NCBI GenBank assembly: GCA_930367205.1
Contig: OV884013.1
Span: 113,603,475-113,667,474 of the forward strand
Direction: 5' to 3'
Length of the DNA: 64,000 nt
From: Acanthosoma haemorrhoidale
Taxonomy: Eukaryota > Arthropoda > Insecta > Hemiptera > Acanthosomatidae
Part shown: positions 11,732 through 22,317 of the stretch, in pieces
Numbering within the stretch: position 1 is the first letter of the stretch
Layout: every line of letters starts with the position of its first letter
Notes under the pieces: generated by a model
Database searches by the model: none
The model's input: only the letters and a program-made list of their open reading frames with translations
Told to the model about the DNA's origin: nothing
Program-made: the position numbers and the translations under genes

Positions 11732-11988
11732 CTTTTATTATTATTATTATTAACAATATGAATATGATTACACGTTGGGCACAACAACAGACTTTGAAAC
11801 TTAAAGTTATTTTCACAGATTCCCACAACTTGAAAACCCAAATTGTATCTCTGACGAAACTGAACAAACCTAAGAGCATCTTATAATGCTGTATCACAGA
11901 CTACTAACAATCGACCTAGGTTAAACAGAACATATAATGAGAGGGCATAAATTCGAAGCCACCAATTTACCGTATTGAATTTCTGGAA
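11732..11988. other. Spacer with ATT triplet run
   Basis: Contains a short (TTA)n run near 11736-11752. Nothing else is supported. Confidence 0.4.
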
Positions 11989-12600
11989 AAAGTTATACTT
12001 AAGCCAATCTGGACATACGGAATAGAGCTATGGGGGACAGCAAAAAAGTCAAACATCAAGCGTATCCAATCCTTTAAAGTCCTGAGAACAATAGTAAATG
12101 CCCCTTATTATGTCAGTAACAAAATCCTTCATAACGATCTTAATATACTTTACATAACTCATCCCTTCCAAGTTCATGAAATTCTATAGTAACCTATCCA
12201 ACCACCCTAATCCCCTAGCACAGCCATTGCACTGCACCACTCATCCCTATAATCCTCCTCGGAGATTAAAACGGCAGTTGCCTCGTGACCTGCTATAAAT
12301 GCGCGACAGTGGTAGTCCTGGCAATGGCCAGTTTCTCCAATCATGTCCTGAGCGTATGTGGCTCTTGCGCTCTTCGTCAGCCTCCACGTGCTTGTATCCG
12401 GTGACGTGGCTGGCGGAGGAGCGTGGGGGGCTTCCCAAGACTCCGCTTCCTCTTTCGCATGGGAGGTCTCTGGGCTGTTTTTAAATACTGTATGAATGTG
12501 CGATTGAATTCAAATTCTATAAATGGTATGACTGAAAACATTTATCACAATTATTGCCCAATAAAGCAGATTGTAATTTTAAAGCTGATTATTATTAAAC
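11989..12600 (+). mobile_element. LINE-A copy retaining part of the reverse-transcriptase thumb
   Basis: This copy reads VILKPIWTYGIELWGTAKKS, then SNIKRIQSFKVLRTIVNAPY and YVSNKILHNDLNI. These are hallmark C-terminal sequences of Jockey-clade reverse-transcriptase ORFs. The frame then breaks up before the conserved PRRLKRQLPRDL end. TAA is followed directly by ATG at 12299, which opens a ~61-codon frame starting MRDSGSPGNGQFLQSCPER. The 3' part has the usual LINE-A blocks with small deletions and ends near ATTATTAAAC without a long poly-A. It is the clearest evidence for the class of the family. Confidence 0.9.
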
Positions 12601-15060
12601 TTCTGGGAACGTTCTGGCACATAGGTCTTTCAAGAATAACAAATGTATTGTAGGCTGATCTTGTCAATATTAGCATAACCTAAACTAGTAAGTTAGTGGT
12701 GATGATGACAGAATTTAAAACTGTGGTGGAAGAAGAATTGCGGATAGAGGGAGGCAGACAGTTTCAAAGGGTATAAGCACAAAAGATCGACATAAGAGCA
12801 TCTGTCATTGGAGCTCGGATAAGGCCGTTTTTTGCTTTGTGGCAATGCATGAAGGATTCAGGGCTTTGGTGGATGAGGTATGGTAGAGTAACTATCACTG
12901 TTCACCCACGGGGAAATCGTGAATTTACCCAAATAAAGCGACATGACGTCTGAGTGAATCCTTTCCTAACTCCTCGTAGCGACCGAAGCGATGCTGCCAT
13001 CCCCTCTCTTCGCGAGGTTGGACAAAGAACGAGGCAGAGAATACTGATGAAGCCGTCGAATATGACAGAGAGGCGACACGAGAAGAAGAAAAAGGAGGAG
13101 ACACAGAGGACGGATATGCCGGAGTGGGTGCGCGCCCGCACTAGGAATTGTATGCAAATGTTCTGGGCGACCCTCTATGAATATTCCAGAGGTCGGGCGA
13201 GGAAACGACACAGGTAAAAATGGACGACCGGTCTCCGAGTCGGGGTCCCATCATTGTGCTTCGTAAGCAGCCCCAGTTTTACAGACCATATCTTTGTAGG
13301 ATTGTAGTCGTTAAAACTGAAGTCTCGCTGTACAGAACAATTCCCTCTCTAAATTCCTCAGATCCGAGAAAAACACAATGGAACGTCAAAGGGTCTTTTA
13401 TAGACTAACACCCCAATGTGGTCATCTAGTATTACTTTTCATGTCACTTAAAATAATAGCAGATCATATTTAAGAACAAAAAAACATACATAAATGTGTA
13501 ATAATAAAAACGTCACCCAACTAAAACAGTATTTTTGTTCAATTGTTTCAAAAGATAAAAGTGTATATGTCTCGACTACAGCTATTTTAAAAAAATTGTA
13601 CAAATTCATCATATTAGAAAATTACACAACATAATAACTATAATAATAAAATAAATAAAAATATAAGGAAATACAATAAAAATCTGACACGGAAAGGAGA
13701 GGAGGTCTTACCCATGACTTTTCATTTCAAGAAGCCAGTATTCTTCAACTTTTCTTCCTGTAACTTAAGTAAATGACCACATATAAAATTTGGGTAGAGA
13801 CCAAAAATAATTACATAAACTTAATGACATCTTATAATGGGGTTATATTTACAGGGATGAATTTAGTCAATCCTCGACTTCTGTGATGTCATGTCTATGA
13901 GTCCAGGCTACGAAGGCCAAAATATGACGATTAGAAAAAAAGTAGTTCTGATTTTTGGTACTGTTTTTCGTGGGAGTGTCCCGTACAACATACTTAAAGC
14001 TGGTAGTGGAAGTAGCGCCAGGGGGGGGGGCGGTTTGAATTAAATTTGTTGGTTTTTTTTTCAAATATCTGGCAAATTAGTGATTTTAGAAAAGAGTACT
14101 TTATATATAAAATTATAGTACATAAAATTGCCCATTTTTTCCGTTGAGAAAAGACAAAAAAACAGAAATCATTCATGAATATACCGCTTTAAAAAACATG
14201 GTAGAAATTCCTGTTATTTAACCCTCGCTATCTCCTGATCCACACTTTTTACACTTAATTAACTTATAATTATAGTTTCATACTGGCTTACGAGATATTT
14301 GAGAAAAACGGAAAAAAAAAATCTTTAAACATTAAAATACCTTCCGCTCACCCCCCCCCCCTCGGGGATTTTTAGTATGCTGTACACGTCAACTCCGCCA
14401 ACAACTGTACTAAAAATTAAAGGTTTCCCTTCGTTTCATCGGCTATACATTTTCAGCATCCTAAATGATGTAGTTTTAAGTGTTTTCGGATTGATGCAAA
14501 TTATACCCCCCCTCCCCCCCATAAATCGGTTGCCTAGTAACACTGTACCTATAGAAATACGATCCTAAACAACTAGAAGCAATAGTTCAACAGTTGAGCA
14601 CCGAAGTGTCTACCGTTTCTGTAAAGTAAACAGCAACAGAAGTTCACGAGCTACTGTACAGTTTGTTTATAAATGAAATGTTTGACTTGGAAAGTGTCCA
14701 TAGCAATATTATACCCTACGGTCAGCAACCCTAAGAGAACAATCCACCATTCTTGTAGACACAAATACAAATTATTTCGATGCTGGAAATAAACATGGTG
14801 GCAATTACATCCAAAACCATTTAGAGAATAATGTATGTCAGGACTAAATCGGAACATTCAATTATTTTATAAAATGGCTCCTCAAAAAGCATGTAAGTGT
14901 GTTATACAATGCTTCACTGTCTTCATCTATGTCGTTTAATTGATCTATAAAATGTTGTACTTAATGAAAATTCTTTCAGGGGACTATATCACAATTGTTT
15001 TTTCTTTCAAATCTCTCAATTTGAAATGCAGGAATTGAGAAAAATAAGATGGAAATCTAT
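12601..15060. other. Non-coding; GC-richer island 12940-13330 and C/G homopolymers
   Basis: A GC-richer segment at about 12940-13330 carries overlapping frames of 79-87 codons on both strands. None has a recognisable domain, and double-strand openness argues against a real gene. Further on there are G10 (about 14021-14030) and two C-tracts near 14350 and 14510-14520. The rest is AT-rich without repeats or coding signs. Confidence 0.4.
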
Positions 15061-16231
15061 TTGAAGGTTGGGTGAAGGAATTGAGGAGTGTGGGCTGAGG
15101 TGCAACTTACTACGAGGGATCTGATGGAGATCCGAACTGGATATCGAGTTGTCATTAAATATTTGTTTTTGAAAGGCAATACGCCTACGCGAATCAAAGA
15201 TGAGTTGGATTCTGTGTATGGGGACTCTGTACCATCATTTACTACAGTGAAATTTTGGGCAGCTGAATTTAAACGTGGTCGTAAGAGCTTGGGAGACGAT
15301 GAACGTTCGGGACGTCCAAAAACTGCAACTACCGACGAAAACATCGCCAAAGTTCACCAAATGGTGCTAGACGACCGCCGAATTAAAGTGAGAGAGATAG
15401 CAGAGGTTATGAACATGTCAAAAGAACGTGTTTGTCACATATTAAATCAACATTTAGAGATGAGAAAGCTGTCCGCGCGTTGGATAGACCAAAAACGTGT
15501 TCGAATGAACATTTCCAACGCTCTGTTAGCGCAGTTTAAGCGCAATAAATCCAAGTTTTGACGCTAATTAATTTCTGTAGATGAAACTTGGATACACCAG
15601 TATATTGGATACGCCCGAAACAAAAATACAGGCCAAATAGTGGACTACAAAGGGGGAACCGGCTCCAAAAAAAGCAAAAACTCTTTTTTCGGCTGGGAAA
15701 GTGATGGCGACTGTTTTTTGGGATAGTCATGGAGTTATTTTAATCGATTATCTTCAAAAAGGAAAAACCATTACAGGAGCATACTACGCATCATTACTTG
15801 ACAAGCTGAAGGCAGAACTTGTGGAAAAACGCCCACATTTGCAGAAAAAGAAAATCCTGTTTCACCAAGACAACGCACCGTCTCACACCTCAGGGTTGCC
15901 ATGGCGAAAATCCATGAATTACGGTTTAAACTGCTTGACCATCCGCCTTACTCACCAGATCTAGCCCCAAGCGACTTCTTTTTGTTCCCACATCTAAAAA
16001 TTGCGCTCGGAGGACTGAGATCTTCGTCAAATGAAGAGGCGATCACCTTCGTGAACGATTATTTTGCAGAGAAAAACGCCGAGTACTATTTGGACGGGAT
16101 ACAGAGATGGGAGCATCGCTGGGAGAAGTGTGTATAGTTACAAGGAGACAATGTTGAAAAATAAAAAAAAAAATTCTGAAAAAACGTCTTGTATCTTTGT
16201 TAGGTCGTAAACTTTTCAGACCACCCTCGTA
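15061..16231 (+). mobile_element. SETMAR-type (DD34D) mariner, near full length, decayed
   Basis: The right terminus GTAAACTTTTCAGACCACCCTCG (complement of CGAGGGTGGTCTGAAAAGTT) ends the element near 16231. I could not find the matching left terminus, so the left boundary is approximate and that end is probably lost or strongly diverged. The coding part is described separately. Confidence 0.8.
15124..16137 (+). pseudogene. Mariner transposase pseudogene with all three catalytic Asp codons
   Basis: The start is the Met of MEIRTGYRVVIKYLFLKGN. The N-terminal paired-like helix-turn-helix is followed by SFTTVKFWAAEFKRGRKSLG, RSGRPKTATTDENI, and the second helix-turn-helix REIAEVMNMSKERVCHILNQ. 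The catalytic blocks are VDETWIHQY (Asp codon 15580-15582), HQDNAPSHTS (15869-15871) and YSPDLAPSDFFLF (15973-15975). The last two Asp codons are 104 nt apart, where DD34D spacing needs 105, which shows a one-base loss between them. Other breaks are a UGA at about 15559, a frameshift with extra bases after the first Asp block, loss of the residues before WIDQKRVRMN, and an early UAG after HRWEKCV. It is dead but only a few lesions from the ~345-residue family norm. Confidence 0.92.
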
Positions 16232-16886
16232 TATCGCGTTAATCTTATAATTAGAGAGCTAAGAAAAAGAAAAAAAAGCTATAACATTTTATAACACATC
16301 TCTTAAAGCACTGTTCGTGACACTATACTCCAAACTGCTCTTTAAGGCGTGGACACTTGCACTTTGATGTCAAGGTCCCACTTGGCCCCAAAAATCCACC
16401 AACTCACTGTAATATGTAATGGTTTGCTCTTGAAGCGAGGACCCGAAAGGTTACTGGGGCATCCACCGCCCTCTTGTCCATAACAATGGCAGCAGGCACA
16501 CCGCATGCAAACAGCTCTTGCACGGAGGAGATCTGGAGAGGAGATACCCGCGAGGTGACCATGTGCGAGTGCGGAAGGAAGACTCCAGTGAAAGTGTCCT
16601 CCGCTAAATGGCATCTGGAAGTGGTGTGCGGCCTGGAGCGTGAGTCCACGGCGTGCCTTCTCTTGGCCACTCGCCGCACGACGGCTTGCGTCAGTCACGT
16701 GGGCTCTTATAGGCGTGTAAGTTCACATCTAGCGTGTTAGCTCTCAGTCGTCTCACTGCTTTGTGGATTCCACATCGGAAGAAATATAGAAGGGTTTTAT
16801 TTATGTCCAAATCCAAATTTTTAAAAAACGACAGAACAAATATTTAAAAAAACGTCATAGTAATGGTTTCCGCCGATCTGCACGCA
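16232..16886. other. GC-rich island (about 16340-16745), unknown
   Basis: Between the mariner and the minisatellite lies a ~400-bp block far richer in G+C and CpG than its surroundings. It is open on both strands (88 codons plus, 118 and 91 codons minus). The plus frame contains several Cys and Arg residues but no motif I can name. It may be a CpG-rich regulatory island, an exon of an unrecognised gene, or part of an unknown element. Confidence 0.4.
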
Positions 16887-17399
16887 GGATATATTTGAGT
16901 TAAATATAAGTGGGATATATTTGAGTTAAATATAAGTGGGATATATTTGAGTTAAATATAAGTGGGATATATTTGAGTTAAATATAAGTGGGATATATTT
17001 GAGTTAAATATAAGTGGGATATATTTGAGTTAAATATAAGTGGGATATATTTGAGTTAAATATAAGTGGGATATATTTGAGTTAAATATAAGTGGGATGT
17101 ATTTGAGTTAAATATAAGTGGGATATATTTGAGTTAAATATAAGTGGGATATATTTGAGTTAAATATAAGTGGGATATATTTGAGTTAAATATAAGTGGG
17201 ATATATTTGAGTTAAATATAAGTGGGATATATTTGAGTTAAATATAAGTGGGATATATTTGAGTTAAATATAAGTGGGATATATTTGAGTTAAATATAAG
17301 TGGGATATATTTGAGTTAAATATAAGTGGGATATATTTGAGTTAAATATAAGTGGGATATATTTGAGTTAAATATAGGCTGGATATATTTGAGTTAAAT
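16887..17399. repeat. 26-bp minisatellite, about 19.7 copies
   Basis: The unit is GGATATATTTGAGTTAAATATAAGTG. Copies are practically identical: I see one A-to-G change (GGATGTATTT near 17097) and a variant penultimate junction (TATAGGCTGG). Each unit contains the near-palindrome TATATTT-GAGT-TAAATATA. The array lies inside a segment bounded by a 13-bp direct repeat (16871-16883 and 17527-17539). Confidence 0.97.
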
Positions 17400-17526
17400 T
17401 GCCTCATTGATAATAATAAAGTAGTCTTTTCTCAGTAGTTTTTGAGCTGGTAAATATTGTTAAATCTGATATCAGTATTGTGTGAATTCAAAAGCTAAAT
17501 ATAGCAGAATATCCTTGTAAAATGGA

Positions 17527-17880
17527 CGCCGATCTGCACCCGCTGCTTGGTGTGCCGTCGGTGGGTGAGTTCATCCGCCGGAGACAAATCCAGTTTTTTT
17601 AATCGTAGCAGCACCTGACAAACCCAGTGTTTAACACTATGACCCCACCACCACTCCCGCTTCGATGGCAACAGACTGTCGGGGAAAAATTAATTATGTT
17701 TTTCTGGTTAGATGTAAGTAATTAATAAATCTATGGTAAATAAGGCGAGCCCCATCACTTTTAAACATGTATAGACAAAGGCATAATGTACCTATGTAAC
17801 TTTTGTAACAATCACATATCGCAATGAAATTTTTTTTTTAAATTGTATAAAATGTAGCCAAGTTACAGGACATATTGTCA
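17527..17880 (+). mobile_element. LINE-C, 5'-truncated copy 1
   Basis: Encodes the C-terminal end of a reverse-transcriptase ORF (ADLHPLLGVPSVGEFIRRR, then NPVFNT), interrupted by a T run where the other copies read KFFDSLQHL. The 3' region has GGCGAGCCCCATCAC and ends near AAAATGTAGCCAAGTTACAGG, both found in copy 4 on the other strand. The ORF end resembles Jockey/CR1-type LINE C-termini (DLHxxLGVPTV-type block). It is a non-functional fragment. Confidence 0.8.
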
Positions 17881-18781
17881 ATAGATTCATTTATGTAGAC
17901 TCTATACAGATTCCTAAATTTTTTAATAACAATCGGGTATCGGAAAAAAAAAAAAAAAAAAAAAATAGATATAGTTGTAGTGGTTCTGGGTTTGAACCCC
18001 GGATGAAGAGGATGGCTTATTTCTTCATAAGGCCATGACCCAGGGATGCTTCTTCATCTACCTCTTACTTTCTGTTTCTGCTATTAATCATACAATGAGG
18101 CCCGCTAAACCTGACAGTGAACTTATTACCGTTGCTAATAATTTTCTTTTCCTATCTTCTATTTCTGTAAAATCTTATGACAATTACAATACGTGAAGCC
18201 AATATTTGTTTATACATTTAAAGCACATTAATCAGCTTAGTGGCTTTTAAAAACTCCACAAGTTTCTAAATTCCTCTTCCAAAATTTTCGAGGATAATTG
18301 TCATCTGTGCTTATAATTATTTTTTCATACATATATAATTACAGAATTAAACTTCAATTAATTTTGTTTTGTTTTTTAACGGTTTTTTACGTTGTAGTAT
18401 GCCCCCTACGTAGATACTAAGCTGTTACTAATCACTATAATTAATTGACAAACATATATACATTTATCATAAATAGAAAACTACACAAGTATAAAATATC
18501 ATATTATATAATCAGTAGAAACAAAAATAAATAAATTATACAAAATTAGTGATAACGGCGATGTTGGAGGATAACTACGATAACTAAGCCAGCGTACTGC
18601 AGCTTAGAGGGAAGAATGTTTTTATCTAGTACGCAGGCTCACAACAATTGTAATATACTTACAGTATGGATACATTGGTACGATGCCTATGTAATTGACA
18701 TCGCTTAACAGTCATGAAAAATATCACTTGGTCGCTTTTGGGTTTGATTAGAGGAAATGATATACATGGAGAATGATCGAG
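17881..18781. other. AT-rich non-coding DNA with A-run and box-B-like word
   Basis: An A21 run (about 17944-17964) is followed by GGGTTTGAACCCC at about 17989, which resembles a Pol III box B, but no box A is present. The rest is AT-rich without features. Confidence 0.3.
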
Positions 18782-18955
18782 AGTTAAATAATCTTTGAAG
18801 AAGAGAGTCTTTTAAATGAAAAGAAAGAAAAGCTTTATTATGAAGTACAAGCAAAACACTGGTATATACAAATATTAAGAGATCAGTTAGAACATACTGG
18901 GAGGAATGTCTAGGCACAAGTGGGGTCTGGGGCTGAGACATATATGTTTAAGAAA
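18782..18955 (-). repeat. Repeat B, copy 3 (terminal module only)
   Basis: On the minus strand it reads CATATATGTCTCAGCCCCAG ... ATTTGTATATACCAGTGTTT ... AATAAAGCTTTTC ... GATTATTTAACT, the same module that ends at 11357 in copy 1. It lies just beyond copy 2 in the same orientation. The local order on the minus strand is therefore module - internal segment - module, which suggests a miniature LTR-type element. Confidence 0.75.
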
Positions 18956-19004
18956 AATACATGTGCAAGTATTATGAGTTTTAAAGAGTAGAAATTTTCG
19001 TTGG

Positions 19005-19685
19005 CTTCCATCCTCTACAGAAACAATGGATGGAAGCTAGTCGATCAATCATATTATTGAATATCCACGCCTAAACCGACATACAGGCAACAGAAAATTA
19101 ATGGAATGTGTTTTAGGCCACTATCAAGACACAGTCATAAAACATAGCTTGACTAACAACTCCCCGTTGATTGCCCGTTCAAGAATAGTACTTACTAGGC
19201 ATACCTACCTTATTCTCACACTTAAACTGACGGAAATTCAACAACTGCTTAATAGAGAATCGCACAACTGGAACGATCGGAACTAATAGAGCAAGGGAAA
19301 TTTCATGAAAACTCCTTTAGACGAATTGTCTTCTACCAACATATTTAAATAGATAATATCATTAGTTAAATAATCTTTGTAGAGGAGGGTCTTTTAAAAG
19401 AAAAGCTTTATTATGAAGTACAAGCAAAACACTGGTGTATACAAATATTAAGAGTTATGTTACTACATACTGGGTGGAATGTGTGTGAACAAGTGTCTGG
19501 GGCTAAAGCTGAGACATATATGTATAAGAAAAGGATAAGATTCCGGGAAGTAGGGAAGTCTTGAAGGGGTGCGGTTGCTTACTTAAAAATAACCATCAGT
19601 GACTTCCAACCCAACTTCCAACGAGGCAGGTATGCAGTTCTGCTCAGGCCCCTTTTACTTGTTCTTAGCATTATAAAACTGAGGA
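19005..19685 (-). repeat. Repeat B, copy 2 (inverted relative to copy 1)
   Basis: The complement matches 10975-11731 through most of its length: CAGCTTTAGCCC, AACATAACTCTTAATATTTG, AAAAGACCCTCCTCTACAAA, GATAATATCATTAGTTAAAT on this strand, and GTGTTAGTCAAGC-like words. The match ends on the right near AACTGAGGATTG. A plus-strand frame of 61 codons parallels the one in copy 1. Confidence 0.8.
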
Positions 19686-20583
19686 TTGACCAATGACTAC
19701 CAAAGTACATTAAAAATTGCGCAAATCAGCAATCACATGTAAGAGGTATGTAACGAAGAAGATGAGTTATAAGAGAAACATTCTTGCAACATCTTGCAAC
19801 AAGATACAAGGGAGGTCCTTCGGTTTGCAGCTATGCATCAAGGTGTGTTCCTACAGGCATGGAAGCACCCTAATGCATCTTGTATCTTGTTTGCCTTTTT
19901 TTTTTTTTTTAGCAGTCGATAATTGTATATTTGTTATGCTGTCGTAATACTTCATCAAGATAGACATCTTGGGCCGGTGGACACCTGTAGCCACTGAGCC
20001 TGCTTTGTCAATGCCACTGAAGCAGAAGCCAGCAGTTTCTCTTCTTGCGGCCTCTGGCTAATCTCTATCGGCCTCTATCAATAACAGCAACGGTGCCTAA
20101 TGGCATAGCCAAATGGCATTGCCATTTAATTGCTAACTCTACGGACCCGAAGCTTGTTACTTGTCAGTCGCTATTGCTTACTGATCACTTGTCCTTTCTG
20201 AATAAGATACATTTGACTACACACTTGAGCATTTAAAACTTATAACTACAGGAGTAGTAGATGATGATTCTTCAATAAAGTTTACTTAAATAATTCGATA
20301 CCAACTAATAAAAAAAAAAAAAATGAATCAATAATATTTTTATAAAACCGTTTTATTGCCTTATAACGTCTTCTTTAAGCGTTTTCGACAGCACAAAGCT
20401 GTCATCTCCGGTTACCACTACAGTAAAATAAAAAAATAAAATAATAAAAACATTAACCTCCTCGTATGGAGACAAAATAATTACTATTATTATACGTAAC
20501 GGGTATAATACTGACTCAATAGCGGAATATGGAATACAAAATATTAATAAAGTTAGGTAAAAATAATCTATATATTAAAAAAT
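19686..20583. other. Non-coding; GC-richer block about 19970-20200
   Basis: The block at about 19970-20200 contains repeated words such as ATGGCATAGCCAAATGGCATT and looks unique, possibly regulatory. A stem GACAGC-ACAAA-GCTGTC lies at about 20389-20405. No coding region. Confidence 0.3.
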
Positions 20584-20960
20584 GGTGCACCATACCATAT
20601 TGTTAAAAAAGCAAGCATTGGTGTAGCCTTTACAAGTAACTTAATTGCCCACACTAAAGACCCGATTCAATTAAAAGATAGATCGTGCGTGCATAGAATA
20701 AAGTGTGGGGAATGCAATTAACAATATGTTGGTAGAACAAATAGACAATTATCAATTAGATGCATAGAGCATCTGAATACAAAAAACAAGGCAATGCTAC
20801 CAACGCCTGCAGGAAGAGAGGCGCCACGAAGCACCACATACAGTTGTCTTACTAAACCATACAAACGATAAAAGATTAACCAATAGCCTGGGAAATATTG
20901 AAATAAAATTAGATTTGTTAATAGCGGATAATATCAATAAAAAGGAAAAAATGCTGAAAA
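20584..20960 (+). pseudogene. Penelope-like element fragment: GIY-YIG endonuclease domain relic
   Basis: The plus strand reads SIGVAFTSNLIAHTKDPIQL, KDRSCVHRIKCGECN, stop, QYVGRTNRQLSIRCIEHL. A segment of the form VYRIKCxxCxxxYVGxTxRxLxxRxxEH is the N-terminal part of the GIY-YIG nuclease of Penelope-like retroelements: Y in QYVG, R in GRTNRQLSIR and the terminal EH. The frame is stopped once inside the motif and breaks up after EAPRSTTYSCLTK. No reverse-transcriptase domain is present upstream. The Cys pair matches the zinc-finger-like cysteines before the nuclease. This is an isolated dead fragment. Confidence 0.72.
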
Positions 20961-21147
20961 AACCTCTCCCCCCACCCTCGCGTGTTTTTTTTTTTCTTAA
21001 CCCCTTTGAATTTTATAATGTGAAAATATGAACAAATCAATGAACAAGAACTAACAATTTTTTCTCCTCATTCTGCTATGCGCAGATGCATTTGAAGGAG
21101 GTTGGGTTACATATATAAGATTGAAGTTAAAAGGAAAATACATAAAT
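20961..21147. other. Spacer with T-run
   Basis: Contains CCCCCACCC and a T12 tract. No feature. Confidence 0.3.
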
Positions 21148-21375
21148 ACATTACAAGGTGACGGGGCTCACCTTGAGTTTAAAAAAGTAGGACAAAAACT
21201 TACAAACTAAAACCTAAACCTAGAACCTAAGACTAAAGCGTTCCAGCCGCGGCAGCGTCCTGCTATCGATGGGGGAACGGAGCGGGGGTTATCGCGTTAA
21301 ACACCGGGTTTGTCAAGTATTGCAGGGAGTCGAAAAATTTGACATGTCTACGTTGGATGAATAGGAGCGTGGATG
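21148..21375 (-). mobile_element. LINE-C copy 2
   Basis: On the minus strand it has the block ATGTCAAATTTTTCGACTCC (encoding KFFDSLQYL-type residues), then CCCGGTGTTTAACGC, CCATCGATAGCAGGACGCTG, GGAACGCTTTAG and, near the 3' end, GGTGAGCCCCGTCACC. These match the copy at 32.4 kb closely. It is a fragment of the ORF end plus 3' region. Confidence 0.8.
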
Positions 21376-21548
21376 TAGCAACCTTAGTTAAATAGATAAA
21401 AATATACTATTGTCATATATCAAACATTTGGATATAAAGCGTCTTCCAATAGGGACTTCCAAACTTTGACAGTTAATAGCGGCCATATTGTTGAAGCTGC
21501 ATCTGTCGAATTGGCTGTCATTTATTCGGTCTGTTTTGCCAAATCACC
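21376..21548. other. Left flank of the DD37E element
   Basis: Contains AGGGACTTCCAAACTTTGAC (21450-21469), a plausible terminal sequence of the following transposon; no matching right end was found. Confidence 0.3.
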
Positions 21549-21965
21549 ATGGACGGATATAGCGTTCAACAACACGTGCAAATGATAAAATTGTTTTATC
21601 AATACGAGTGTTCTGATCGGGCAACGTTCCGCGGTCGCCATAACCGTCCTACCGAGAGGACTATTCGCAGTGTGGTGGATAAATTTGAGTCCAGTGGTTT
21701 AGTAAACAATCAACCAACACCCATACGTTGACGAAACGCAAGATCTGCCGAAAACATCTCCGCTGTCCGTGAGAGTGTGCAGGAGAATCCGAGGCAGTCG
21801 ATTTCGCGTCGCTCACAAGAAATCGGTCTTTCGCAGACCACAACTTGGTGAATTTTGGGTCGTGACTTGGGCCTGCAGCTGCAGTCATGGAAAATTGGAC
21901 ATTTCGGATGCGCGCCACCCAGCGAAGCCGCGGTGGACATTTACACTATGTTATATTCCATACAT
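21549..21965 (+). mobile_element. Second DD37E-type transposon family, N- and C-termini fused by deletion
   Basis: From ATG at 21549 the frame reads MDGYSVQQHVQMIKLFYQYE, GRHNRPTERTIRSVVDKFES and VNNQPTPIR, then a stop. It continues in the same frame as RNARSAENISAVRESVQENP and RQSISRRSQEIGLSQTT, the first part of a Tc1/mariner-superfamily transposase. After LGRDLGL it jumps, at CTGCAGCTGCAG (21873-21884), to the C-terminal end AVMENW...RATQRSRGGHLHYVIF in another frame. The whole catalytic core is gone. The tandem CTGCAG at the join is what a short-homology deletion would leave. It is a different family from the 4.9/52/56/58 kb set. Confidence 0.85.
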
Positions 21966-22317
21966 AATGGCATCAATAGGCATTCGATAAGTACCACGCT
22001 GTGATATAGGTTTTTTTGTTTGCGTCTTTTTCTCAGCACTTGATAATGAAAGGGTTTGTACGTTATGAAGAAGTATGCGAAACTAGTCTACATGTTTAGC
22101 TTGACGATTGGGCGAAACAACAGCCTTCTATAATTCATTATAAAATGTACCACATGATAAGTTAGTTCATCATTATTGATGATGACAATTATCAAATCCT
22201 GGCAGGTGTTCGGTAATGTTGAATCGACCATACTTGAATTGTATGGCAGATCAGTTCGACAGTACACTTTTAGAAATATTACTTACTAGACAATTGACAA
22301 CTTAATTTTGGAACTAT

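Noticed and set aside
12902..13217. Overlapping 79-87 codon frames on both strands
   Set aside because: Both strands are open because of local GC richness; no domain recognised and no support for either strand.
16887..17399. CRISPR-like array
   Set aside because: Units are tandem with no unique spacers, and the context is eukaryotic; it is a minisatellite.
17975..18010. tRNA or SINE at GGGTTTGAACCCC
   Set aside because: Only a box-B-like word is present; no box A and no foldable arms.
20340..20420. Hammerhead ribozyme linked to the Penelope-like fragment
   Set aside because: The minus strand shows GATGA, a CAGC/GCTG stem and CGAAAA, but the core is not the full CUGAUGA...GAAA arrangement, and the strand is opposite to the GIY-YIG fragment.
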